A stretch of 64,000 bases of DNA from Bryoerythrophyllum caledonicum (taxonomy: Eukaryota; Streptophyta; Bryopsida; Pottiales; Pottiaceae), in contig OZ020520.1 of assembly GCA_963971425.1 (NCBI GenBank), positions 5,436,553 through 5,500,552 of the forward strand. Direction: 5' to 3'. Positions 33,301 to 45,000 of this stretch are shown one piece after another. A program made the translations under genes and the position numbers. Within the stretch, counting starts at the first letter, position 1. Each line of letters opens with the position of its first letter. The notes beneath the pieces were generated by a model. That model had not been told where the DNA came from, made no database searches, and worked only from the letters and a program-made list of their open reading frames with translations.

Positions 33301-34489
33301 CCTCGTAAATGAATCTCCGCTAAACGTAAACGAATCTCCGCTAAATGAGCACTGACCTTTGCTAACTGTGCACAAGTAGCAAATTTTGAAAATAATCACC
33401 AGATTTGGTTCACTTTCTGGCTGCTGCGTTTGCTGCTTGGTTTTGTTCACGCGGGATGTGTTGCACTTTGATATTATCAAAACTCTCCTTCAAGCAAGAG
33501 TAAGCTGCATGATATGGAATCAAGTTGTCCGACTTGACCTCCCAGTCTCCAGACGTCTGTTTACAGATTAATTTAGAGTTGCCTTGTACTAATAAGTTGC
33601 GGATCTCCTTGTGTTTTGCAATCTCCAACCCCGTGATTAGAGCAGCGTATTCAGCTTGGTTACAAGTCAATCCACTGCTAAGATCTTTGTGAAAGGTCTC
33701 AATTCTTCCTTCTGGACTTTCAAGGATTACTCCAGCGGCCGAACCTAAGACTTTGGAGCAAGATCCATCAAAATTCAACTTCCAAGTTTCCATCTTTATT
33801 GTTCACAAACGCCATGAGTAACGATATGAAACCAAGATGATAAATTCAATCCATTACTCGGGACTTGTCACAACCAAACTCATGCAGATTATATTATTCC
33901 ACGTTTCTCTGGCTGATCATATTCCACGTTGATCTGATTGATCTGGTTGATCTGGTTGATCATCATGTTGATTTGGTTGCTCTCGAATCTACTGCATGTC
34001 TATCAATAATCGCAGAAAAGAGAAAATGGTATTCAGAGCTGATTTTTAATGTTCTTACAGTTCCTTCTCGTTGCTGCATGTTCGTATTCGTTACCTTTTA
34101 GAACGAAGATGACATTTTGCAACGGCCGGCGGTACTTGAAACTTTGCTTCGACCAGCTCGCACGAAATCTCTCTTCTCAAACGAATAATCTTGCTGCAAA
34201 GTTTATTGTATGCGAGTTCGTGTAGCGGCATCCACGTATTGGTGCGAAAGGCTTCGTCCAGAAGTATCAAGGTCTCGGTGATAAAATTGGACTCGTCCGA
34301 TTCGAACCAAAACTCAACGTTCGCTATTGAACGAATGACGAAATCTAGCTCGCACTTGTTTCTCGGAGATTTGCAGGTCTTGATTACCATCTTCACTCTG
34401 CCATCTCACGAGTACTCAACTCTTACTCTTCGTTCCCCGACTCTCACCCTTCAGAGACAAATTCTCGACGTCCCGGCAACAGAACCAGG

Positions 34490-34787
34490 TGAAATAGCTC
34501 GATATGAATTTTCTGCAGATACATGATTAGCAAACGAGAAAATGATCTTTTATTAATTTTGGTAGAAAAACCAGGTGATCACATCGCACCGTCTCCTTCG
34601 AGAAGGCCCCTTGATCCCCTCCAGTCTTTCTTGATTGCCTCCTTTTTAGTCTCGTTGCCTGATGCTCTAACTGCATGCTACTGTAACTAACAGCCAGGAA
34701 GGAATCTGAACTACTTAGTAATTGCTTGAACTTCTATAAGGATGGACGAATTAGACGAGGATGAAGGTGCAAATAATCATCCAATCA
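34490..34787 (-). repeat. 5' LTR of the Tat-like element
   Basis: 298 bp, about 96.6% identical to 27035-27332. The sequence just inside begins CC-TGG in sense, consistent with a tRNA primer-binding site; I cannot name the tRNA. Confidence 0.93.
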
Positions 34788-34791
34788 GTAC

Positions 34792-35892
34792 TATCTTAGA
34801 TTGTACTACATCTATCCTAGTCACTCATGCTCAGATTTTATTCCTTCTTAATACAACACACTAGTTTATTGGCGTTACAAGACTACTTTTACTGGCTTTT
34901 GTATTAAAATCCGGTATTGATGTCCCAACTCTAAGTCTACACTAAAATCTAATTTTAGGTTTTTGTTATATTTATATTGATTTTAATAAACAATTCACCT
35001 CAAATAACATCTTTAACCACAAAGGATTAATTTTTGAACTTTTTATACTAAATAGGCATACGGATTCTATATGTAAGGACTGTGTTAACGGACTTCTACA
35101 AAAAATGGTTCTCTGAACATATAAAGTTTAATTCTAAGACAATTAGACTAGAATTGGATAGCAATATTGTTTTTGGAGCCTATGATTTGTGACAAGTCGA
35201 CGAAACAAAGCAAACAACCGGTTCTGGATAGATTTAGAAATTTTACATAGAATCCTTGAGACCATTCTTTAAGGATATGCATATTTTGGAGTAGGGAATG
35301 TGGACAAAACCTACACTTTATTTTGTTTGATAGGGCCCTACTTCTAAAGACAAAAACCCTCCATTAGGATTTAAATTACGATGAGGCGGTCTTACAACCA
35401 TAGGCTCCAAACCTGACATAAGTTTTCCAAAATAAACATCTAGACATCCCAAAATATGTAGGCTAGTAATATCAACCCGGGTGGGCCCTCTTGCTATCAA
35501 CATGAGGGTCCGTCCTCTAAAAGACGCTCAAGGCTATAGTCAACTCCCTCTAAGATAGTCAACATCTATTACGATAGCACTGTTTGTTAAAACAAAATAT
35601 CTAACAGTAGTCCTATTTGTAGAAAGAATTGACTATTGTAAAAGGAGTTGACTGTTGTAGAGAGAGTTGACTATTGTAGAGGGAATCGACTCTTCTAAAG
35701 ATTGTGGACTATTATAGAGGGTGATGACCATCGTACACTCATCCCTCCTATAAGTTATACCTCTGCGAAGTTATAATGCTACTAACTTATAACCTTGGCT
35801 AATTATAACCTCAACTAAGTTCTAATTAGAGCTCCCATGTGACTAGTGCTGATGTGTCTCAGAACTAAAGCACAGAATTGGTAAATGATGTT
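34792..35892. other. Intergenic stretch with a short minisatellite
   Basis: No gene. About 35620-35725 carries five or so degenerate 20-21-bp units of the type AGTTGACTATTGTAGAGGG. Confidence 0.6.
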
Positions 35893-38772
35893 TGTCACGG
35901 GACGTGGCGTTGAAGGCCTCTCCACATCATAGTGTTTTAATGTAGATTAGTTTGTTACTAATCTACAGATTTAGGAACGTACGGCAGCGTACCACATACA
36001 TCCATGGATGTTTTCCATCCACTTATGATTGCGTGTGTGTGTATGTGTATATAGCCCCGCACTCGTCCTTGACTTGACGTCTTTGTCAAGACAAACTTTG
36101 TGAGTGAGTTAGAGAGTGTTTAGTGATTACCTTTGCTTGTAAGTGATTGTTTATCATTAGTAAAGGCTCTGCATTTTCTTATACTACTTGGACTTATTGA
36201 TTCTCCCTTTGTGGAGTGCCACATGCTTGACTACGTAAGTGATTTCATACTTCTTCATTTGACAAAGACCTCCCCACATATCCCTTTTTAGCTAAGAAAT
36301 TAGAGCTTATTAAGATGGAATTTTTTTGTGGGTACTCAGATTGATGTTGTAGTGCGCGTTTAGACAACTCTAACGCAACATACGGCGCGTGATTTGGACA
36401 ATTTTTGAAGAAATTGTGGGCGGTGAAAGTTTGAAGTGAAGAAAGACAACTGCTGGAACTGCTGCCAACAGTTTCATCCATTTTGCAAATTCTCATCCGT
36501 CGGTCAATTTTTCATCCACCGGGGAATTTTTAATCTGTTGGGCAATTTTTCACTTGCGGCCACACTTTTCATCCATTTTGGATGAAACTGTAATTTTGGG
36601 CAGATTCATTTAACAGTGAGTTAGTATCTTTCACAATAATTATTATTTTTGGATTTTGACTTCGGACTTGAGCTTTCTAGGGGGGTTTCTATGTGGAGTG
36701 AATGAGAAACTTTTGATTAAGTTTTTTTTCAAAAACCACATTTTTGTGGGTGTTAAAAAAAAAGAAGATTAGTCTAATCTTTGAAGGTTATTTGTGGAGG
36801 CAATTTAGCTCAAATTTGAGCAAAATTTGTATTCTCTTTTGGTGTAAATTGCTAAGGAATCCACTAGAATTATTGGATTGGAATTTGGAGGTGATCTTTA
36901 GCCCTACATGATGATTTTTAAGGGCTGAATTGTGTTTTTAAACACCAACTTCTATAAATTTCCATAGAACTTCAAGTTTTGGAACTTGGGGAAACACTTT
37001 CGAGTGTTTCTCTCAGTGTTGCAGATTTGCGACTCACGCCATCCGCTGCAAGCGTGTGCAAGTGGCTATGACCCCTTGTCTTTTTTATTTTTATGTTGTT
37101 GGGAGAGAGGATCCGATATTTACCTTCTTAGTCCCCCCACGTTGGTAGATGCCGCACGTTGGGCCCTTACGCCCATCGGCCATGTTGGATTTGGACCAAC
37201 ATGGCATCATCGGCGACGCTCACCTCTGCACTTGCTCAAGTGCAACGACTTGTGCGCCTTGGAGTCAATGACATCTTCGATGCGCACCGTGTTTCCATGA
37301 AGGTTACCAAAAATGATGAGCCACCATTGGCCGTGGTCAACCGCATTGGTTTCACTTGGGGGCATTTCCTACGTTCATGTGCTACCCGGGGTCTTTTGCC
37401 TTTAGGACATGCGGCTCGGGCATGGTTTGGGATTGTACTTCCCAAACTTACAAGGAGCCTCGTGCCGATGAGAGGGAGCGGGCGATGGGCTTTTAGAAAG
37501 ACACCACCGCCGCACCGGATCTCTCTAAGGGCCAACGTCCTTAATTCTTCGGTCAAGCCATTGACCTCAACAACCTTGTTTGGATTTGTAGCCTTTGTTT
37601 CGCCCTTCAGCGTCGTTTAAGTGACCATCGACGCATACTGGGGGCAGACTCTGATAGTCAAGGGGCAGCAGTGCCACATCTCTTAGAGATCGAGGAAGCA
37701 GAGTTGTTTTTTTGTTTGAAGAGGAATGCAAATGAGGAGCTTCGTGCTCAACGTGTCTATGTAGCCTTGGCCGAGGATTTTGGTAGAGATGATGTCTGGA
37801 ATATCTTTGCCCGATTTTATCATCACGACACATGATTTCCTATGGATCTTGTTAGTAAGGAGTTTGGGGGCATGAGTGCCTTCACTGCTACCAAATAGCA
37901 ATCACCGGCCGTATTGGTACGCTGTGAGTCTTCTACGGTGCAGAGAGAGACCACAAAATTTGATGATTGGCCTTTGGATTTGGGGTCACATCTTACCGGT
38001 GCCGAGGCAAAGAGGATACAAGCGTTTATACGTTCTTATTATAGTTGTTTTGCCTTTAGTCTCCATCATTTGGAGGGCTACAAAGGCTAACCGATACACA
38101 TTCAGTTGGAAGACGACCACTTGATCTTCCGACGATCGTACGAGCTCACTCTTTCAGAGAAAGTTGAGGTTCAGACTTGTTGTCAAGAGTTGTTGGCTAC
38201 CACCTTGATTGGGCTTTCCAACGGCGAGTACGCTTGTGCCATTGTTATGCCATCAAAGAAGGATATTTTTGGCAACCGGACGGAGAAGCGGATGTGTGGG
38301 GATTATAGGTCGGTCAATCGCAAGACCAAGTGAGACCGGTACCCCATGCCCATGCCGGAGGAGTTGTTTGATGCAGTGGGCCACGCTAGAGTATTTAGTA
38401 CTCTAGATTTGCGGTCAGATTACCACCAGTTACCATTGATGGTGGATGACCGAGTAAAGACTACATTTTGGGGAGTTGATCAAGATGGAAGAAATCAACT
38501 CTATCATTGGAAGTTTCTCCCATTTGGCCTAAGGAACGCACCCGCTCAGTTTCAGAGGGTGATAGATTAGGTGTTAACCGGTTTACCGTTTGCCCAATGC
38601 TACATTGATGATGTTATCATTTTAAGTAGCAACCTTCAGGCGATGTTTGACAAGTTACGGCACTGGAATTGCGCTTGCACCATATCAAGTGCAAGTCCTT
38701 CCACGACCGGGTGCCATATTTGGGACATATCATTGTTTCAGGGGGTCTTGGCCTGCAACAGGCTAAGGTGGA
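35893..38772 (+). mobile_element. Truncated relative of the PHD-finger Ty3/gypsy element
   Basis: A fossil. It begins with the same LTR-like segment as 6836 (TGTCACGGGACGTGGCG; 35893 to about 36285). It then matches the other element from about 37150 (against about 8281) through the reverse transcriptase region (against about 9790), where homology stops abruptly at 38772. RNase H, integrase and the 3' end are absent. It is broken and truncated, with several further breaks. With only one LTR-like end it cannot be dated. Confidence 0.78.
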
Positions 38773-41480
38773 TGTTGTAGTCTAGTGGTTCAAATTCCCA
38801 AAGTTAATCAAAATTAACCTTAAGCGAGCCCATCTAATTAGATCGTTTCCAGGGATTTTTATCGTGTGTCAATCTTTCTAAATCTAAAATCAATACATAC
38901 TCAATACCTGAGCACATCCGGGAGGATGGCTTCCCCGGCACCTTAGTGACCGGTAACAAGTAACGACAAATGTTTAATTTAAACTCTGTTGAATGTCAGA
39001 GTAGTTTTCCGGTAAGTTTTTACAGTGCCCAAAAAGCCACTGCCCTTTGTCCTCGTTGTCCAGAGGCCACAATCTCCACAACCTAACTCTTCACCATAAA
39101 AGAGTTAAAAGGTTGCAGCTAGTTCACCGGCTTTTACAATTTACTGGAAAATAGTTCCGGGAAAAATCCGGAAACAACCTGGAAAATAGTTCCACTAAAT
39201 CGATCAAGCAGAGCCGGATTCCCACTACAACTATATCCAACAAATCAAACAAGGAAGATACAAAAATCACAACAATCTAGTGTTAAGTAATTCACATTAG
39301 TAAGACAACTTTCCACAGGGATCATGGGATCTCATCCATTGGAAGGGTAGAAAACCGGAAATACTCTAGACTCAGGCTTAGCCGGAATTTCTCCTAGTGT
39401 ACCAAAAGAGGGAATGTCACCCCTCCTCCCCACCAATCCAAACACTTTCGACTTAATTGATGCTATCCGGTAAGCAACTCTTCCCGGTCCAACCGGTCTA
39501 GGGTTTGGAGCAGATCCCGGATCTTACTCCACCATCTAGCTTGGATATTCAACTCGCTCAAGAAGCCTTAGCTTACATTCAACCACATAACACTCAACAA
39601 GCCAAAACCTTGCACATCCTAGCAAAGACCCATTAGGAGGACTCAACTCCCTCTCTCTCTACTCACACAAGCTCATTAATAACTCTAGATACAAGCAATG
39701 AAGACAAGACACAAACAAAACAACAAAGAGAAGAGTACTTAAACCAAGAGTCCAAAGCTCTTTAAGTACACTCTGGTCACTAGCTATCCTCCAAAAAATA
39801 GGTCTACAAAAGGTAGGAAACGTCAGCTAGATCCTAGAATTGAGGGTTGCGTTGTCACCGGCGGATTACCGGTAGACCGGTAATCCGGAAGACACTCAGT
39901 CCGAGAGCTGTATAAACATGCTTTAATAATAGTAGGTAGCCGGAGAATTCACTCAAGTGGCAGTGACCGGGTGCACAATGGGGCCCCATCGACATCACTA
40001 CTCCCATTCTAGCGTTAATCTACCGCACCTAGTAATATTGTATCAACGGATAGGAAAAATCTACAATAACATATAACATAGGCTCATCCGGAAGACTTAT
40101 CCGGAAGAGTGGACTTATCTTTTGGTAGATCCATGGGATGGTTGACTAGAAGATTGGGAGTATCCATGGCTATATGGTCAAAAGGATTCACCAGAAGGTT
40201 TGAAATCTCAAGCAGGAGGTCTACCAATAGATTGGGATTATCTATCGGTATATTGGGAGTATCCACTGGATCAACAAGCATAGCTACCGGAGACATGTTG
40301 TGGCTAGTCGCGCTGTGATTCTCTCACGTTGGTTGGGATGGAAGATTAGGTTTAAAAACTCAACCACCCTCCTCAACCGATTATCCATAAATTGATCACT
40401 CCGATACATCGTAGAAGCTTGATAGGTGCTTATTCAGCAACTTCCGATTGACCCGGGGCTTCCACCCCTCTTTTTCTGCATTAGAGTACACATTACGCCA
40501 TACATCTCTCGTCCATGTCGGGGATAAGCCCGGTAGACTCTCCGGGGTGTCTTGGGAGATAGCAACTCTGCAGCTGCATATCCCTTCTAGAAGACCCATG
40601 GTTTCTCGTATGATCCCATACAACCCATCCGGGTGAGGTCTTCCTCCAACTCTCCTCCTTGCTCACTCTCCTCCCACTTGTTTGGATCAATCTTAGAAAG
40701 CTTCAATGTTACCGCTGGAGTCATGCTATCCGGGATGGACTAATTCCAGGATGTGCCTGTACTTCCACCAATCACCCTACTAGACTTATTACAATATCCG
40801 GTCCGGCCCAAAAAAGACAAGTATATCGGGCAATTGATGTACTTTTCTTTGGAACACTTTTCTAGATTAATGTAAATGTAGGCATCTCTCATATCTAGAA
40901 ACACAACTAAACAAAACAAAATAGCAATTAACCACTTCAAGCAAAAGAGATGACTATGTTAGGAAAACAAGAATTTTTTAAGGGGATTTTACGGGAGACT
41001 GGAGAGACCAGGAAAAAGATAGAAAATTTAGCTAAGACATGGGAAGTGGAAGAATAGAGAGAATACAAAAGAAGACTTGCCACAAGGTCGAGACAATGAA
41101 AAATAAATAATGGGACAAAGAGTAGACGCTCGAGTAACAAGAATTAAAGATTCTAGGACACACGAGGTCTAAGTAGAGTCTACCAGGAGACTTTCTCTAG
41201 ACCGGAAAGAAGGCAATCGGAATTCACCCCAGAAAAAGGAAAATGAGTAGATGTTACAAACGAGGAAGTTGTACACATAAGAAAAATCCATCAATTGACA
41301 AGAAGCACCTCGTTCACATATCTTGCCACCTCCTTGTTGCACCCGCAACCTCCTTGCAATTGTGGGTGAGTCTCTGAATCCTCTCGCTGCGGTTGTGAAC
41401 CTCCTTGCACCGCCTCCACGCCTAGTAATTGCCACCTCCGTTTTGTCTAAAACCCCCTTCACCACAATCTTCCACAAACC
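38773..41480. other. Unassigned stretch rich in CCGG-containing words
   Basis: Starts at the truncation point of the gypsy relative. CCGGTAA, CCGGAA and related words recur between 38920 and 40750. No coding family was recognised. The first bases (TTGTAGTCTAGTGGTTCAAA) resemble the start of a tRNA-Glu joined to a T-arm, which might be a SINE head, but no body or tail was identified. Confidence 0.4.
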
Positions 41481-41499
41481 CTAGGTTGCATATTTAAAC

Positions 41500-42000
41500 C
41501 CTAGGTGGCTGCAACTCTCCTTCAATCTTCCTTTACAAACCCTTCTCTTCGTGATGGCCATCTTTGTCCTCTTTATCACCCCCTTCTTCTCTTCTTCCTC
41601 CTTTGTCTTCTTCTTCTTCTTCTTCTCTTTTTCCTCATTTTTCTTCTTCCTCATTTTTCTTCTTCCTCCTTCATTCTCTTCTCACGGTATTGTTGCTCCC
41701 CTCGCGCTGTTGTTGCTGCCCTCGCGGTACCCGAGCAGTACCCCTCTCTTTCCCTGGTCTCAAGCAGTATCTCTTCTTTTCCCGGGTCTTGAGCAGTATC
41801 CCCTTCTCGATACTCATACCCGTCCGATATCCTAGCTCTGCTAAAAACCCGGTCGATACCCGGTCGTAGCTCAGGTATCAGCCTTTTTAAATTGATTTTT
41901 TTTTACTATTTTTTTTTTTCTATTTTTCTATTAATTTTTTTTCTCCTTTTTATCTTTTTCTTTCATATAAAATTAAACTCATGTTCTTTCAAATAAGAAT
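41500..42000. repeat. Pyrimidine-rich tract and 29-bp tandem repeats
   Basis: 41575-41690 is almost pure C/T with CTT runs. 41733-41805 holds two and a half copies of a 29-bp unit starting GAGCAGTAT or similar (GCAGTA at 41735, 41764, 41793). 41890-41960 is T-rich. Long open frames here come from low complexity. Confidence 0.65.
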
Positions 42001-42016
42001 TTTAGTTTTCAACAAC

Positions 42017-42056
42017 ACTTATCGTCCCTTGTCGTCCTTTATCGTCCCTTATCGTC
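42017..42056 (+). repeat. Four 10-bp TTATCGTCCC units
   Basis: Tandem units ATCGTCCCTT, GTCGTCCTTT, ATCGTCCCTT and ATCGTCTGAC just upstream of the Ulp1-like gene. They are the outermost occurrences of the TTATCG word that is dense across the MULE, so they may mark its left edge or a promoter. Confidence 0.7.
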
Positions 42057-42090
42057 TGACTTGACTCCGTTGTTTTTCAGGGGCCGGAAT

Positions 42091-45000
42091 ATGTGCAACC
42101 TTAGCGTAATCCCCGGGCCTGCCAGCATTGCAATGTACGTGGACGCTCCAGAGACAAATTGGGATGGGCCGTCTCAAATGTACAAAGTCCTGAGTCTCTT
42201 CCTCTTCGGGAGGGACACATCCGAACTGCACCTCCCGATATCGCAGGCGTTCTCGCGGCTCCGCGACAACAACCATGGCGGGTGAGATTCTGTGTTACGC
42301 TTCATCACTATGGTCCATGCTCGCACTGTCGTGGACACGGCAAGGAGTCATCCAGAGGATTTTGTTCGACAATGGTGTGCTACCGATAAGGGTACCTACG
42401 AACACTGGGATACCCAAGACGAGAATTGCTTGGCAAGGGAGGATCTGGACTTCATGTATGCCGGCTTCGTTCCACATAAGATTTATCCGATAACCCCGTC
42501 ATTCATCTAATTGTTTTCTTCCTCATTCTAGGTATCTCCGTTATTTCCCTGTGACTAAACGATAAGCCTTTTGCAGGCACTGTAGATCCTACCGGGGCAC
42601 GCGAAAGGGAACTTGCAGAGGCAGATTGCAAGAACGATGTGTCGGGTCTAGTGAAAAGAGAGTGGGATCGGCGAGAAGGGCATCCAGTGACTTCAGATGA
42701 CGAAATTCGGCGGGAGACATCTACCCGAACAAGGGATCTCGAGGGTGCAGCCACCCTTCTTCACATGGACGAAGGAACCTCAAATGAATTCCGCGTCCAG
42801 AATCGGTACCCGAGGAGTAACGACGGCGAAGAATTCTCCGATAAGGGTCCGGACGAAGTTACGGAGGAAGCACAAGAGGGGCCTAGCGATGAAAAACGCC
42901 AGGGAGTTATTCCCGATTGCCTCCAGGAAGAGCCCGCTACTACATCGGTGAAGTCACCGGGCCGTCCCGCCGATAACCCATCTCACATAGAGTTTTCGTG
43001 GACACAAGTAATGAATGACCCTTCCCTTGGCATTACGGAGTCTTTACAGTCTCCGGTGGGACTATCTCAATTCGAGACCCCTAGTCATCATGTTGTGTTT
43101 GAGGGTACGGGGGAGACGGAACCCGGCATTAAACCCCACCGTCTATCGTTCCCTTTGTCGAGTCAAGGTATTGAAAACCTGGACTCTACTAACAGTCCCC
43201 GGTTGTTCCCACGAAGCCTTGCGTGGCACCCTTGGAAACTCAGAAAATCCCCGAGAATCCTCCCTCTTCGGAGTCCGATTATGCTTCTCCGCCACGGCCC
43301 GATAACCCTCCTAGCCCGCCAGTGCCCGATAACTCTGCTAGCCAGCCAATGCCCGATAACTCTGCTAGCCCGCCAGAGCCCCATAACCATGCGAGTCTGC
43401 CAGAAGCCGTTAAGCCTGCTCCTCCGCCTGATAGCCCTACTCTGATTTCTGTTCCCGATAACCTTGCTCCTCCGCCGAAGCTCGACAACCCTGGTCATCC
43501 GCCAGAGCCCGATAACCCTGCTCCTCCACCAGATTTCGTTAAGCCTGCTCCTCCGCCAAAGTCCGATAGCCCTGTTCCAAAGGAGATGGACCCCGAGGAG
43601 ATCAGACTGGCATTGCGCTTTATCAAGGAAGCACAAGAATTTGGGATGACCAGTATTTGGGTTTATCCTGGACTGGAAGAGCGTGTTCAGAATGGTAGGG
43701 AAGGACAGAAGGTGGCGTATACGTGCATGTTGGAGGAGAATCGCGGAGTTTGTACGTCAGACTGTGTGTCCTGGGAGAAAGAGCCCTCACTCTGCTACGA
43801 AGCCGAGGAGCATGATGCATCCACGATAGAGAAGAACCTCGGTATTATTGTGGAGGTCCTAAAACTCAGGTGAGTGTCGTCGTCTATGTTATCGTGTTCT
43901 CCGACACCTGCTGTTTATCGGCACTTGTTATCTAACGTCCGCTTTCTTCTGAATTGTAGGCACTATAAGAAACCCGTGTTTTTTGTGACAGGGCAACTAA
44001 CGTGCAATTATGTTTTGTGCAGCATCCGGCACGTCAACGTTGACGTCCAAAAAAATCCGTTATAATTGACATGCGAAAAACATGCCAAAATCTCAAAAAA
44101 CAGGCCCACGTTTTTTAAAACGTCACAAAAACTTGGGGGTTGAAGGTGTTAAAAATCTGCCATGTGGCTGCCACGTCGCGTCCACGTCATCGCCACATGG
44201 ACGGGCAGTGCCACATCCCCAACTTTTTCATCCGGGCCCTTGGTAATGTGGCCCATGATGTGGCGCATGACGTGGCATACGATTGTGACTAGGCTTGCAT
44301 ACGTGGACCCGCCATTTTATGACGTGGCACCTTTAAAATATGACGTGTCACTTTTTAAAATATGATGTGGCATGTCCAATCAGCATAGTTTAATGCAATA
44401 ATTAATTGTGGACAGTGTAAATTGGGACGTCATTTCTAACACGGTATGTTTTCTGTGACGTTCGTTATGACGTTTTCTGTGACGTTCGTTGAGATGGAGG
44501 TCACCAAAAGCAAGCACCAAGTCAGCAAAAGCAAGTGCCATGTCACCAAAAAGAAGCGCCATGTCACCAAAAGTACCGTATCACTTTAAGTTTCAAGGGT
44601 AATTCAAATTCATCCAAATAGATGGATGAAAGTGAATCACTCTTGATTCAAGTGTGATGAGATAGGAGAGAAGGCCTTACATATATATACAATGGGATGC
44701 ACAAGTGGTGACAATCCATATGGGATTATTGGATTTGTCATGGTGTTAGCCTCGTATTAGCATAAACATTCAAATGTCACAGTAGACGTCCATCCAGACG
44801 TTTGTTCCAACATCCTCTTTGCCTATGTGGCAGCTGATTTCAACCTTGCCTACGTGGCACAAACATTTTAAAAAGAATCCAATTTCTACCTTGCCTACGT
44901 GGCTCAAACATGTTTTTTGTGATGTCACTAAGGACATCCACGTTTTTTGTGACGTCAGTAACGACATCCACGTTTTTATTTTTGTAGGGGTCAGCCCATC

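Larger units (their letters stand above)
27035..34787 (-). mobile_element. Tat-like Ty3/gypsy LTR retrotransposon with an extra RNase H domain 5' of gag
   Basis: A fossil element of about 7.75 kb on the minus strand, flanked by GTAC (27031-27034 and 34788-34791), a probable 4-bp target duplication. In sense order: 5' LTR (34787-34490); primer-binding region starting TGG just inside; leader with an open segment near 34396-34091; RNase H-like domain (about 33793-33410); gag (about 31990-30990) with a CCHC knuckle (CHGCGKKGHYKSDC); protease region (about 30900-30350); reverse transcriptase (YLDDF box), RNase H and integrase (about 30180-27870); integrase GPY/F end (about 27795-27330); polypurine tract GGGAGGAGA; 3' LTR. 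It is broken, with several breaks in the coding part. LTR divergence of about 3.4% makes it fairly young. Confidence 0.9.

Noticed and set aside
41505-41869. Three overlapping open frames of 94-101 codons
   Set aside because: They are a by-product of a C/T-rich tract read in all three frames (Ser/Leu/Phe/Pro only).
41830-42060. Terminal inverted repeats of the MULE
   Set aside because: I compared this flank with 62300-62640 and found no convincing inverted match, so the ends are left open.
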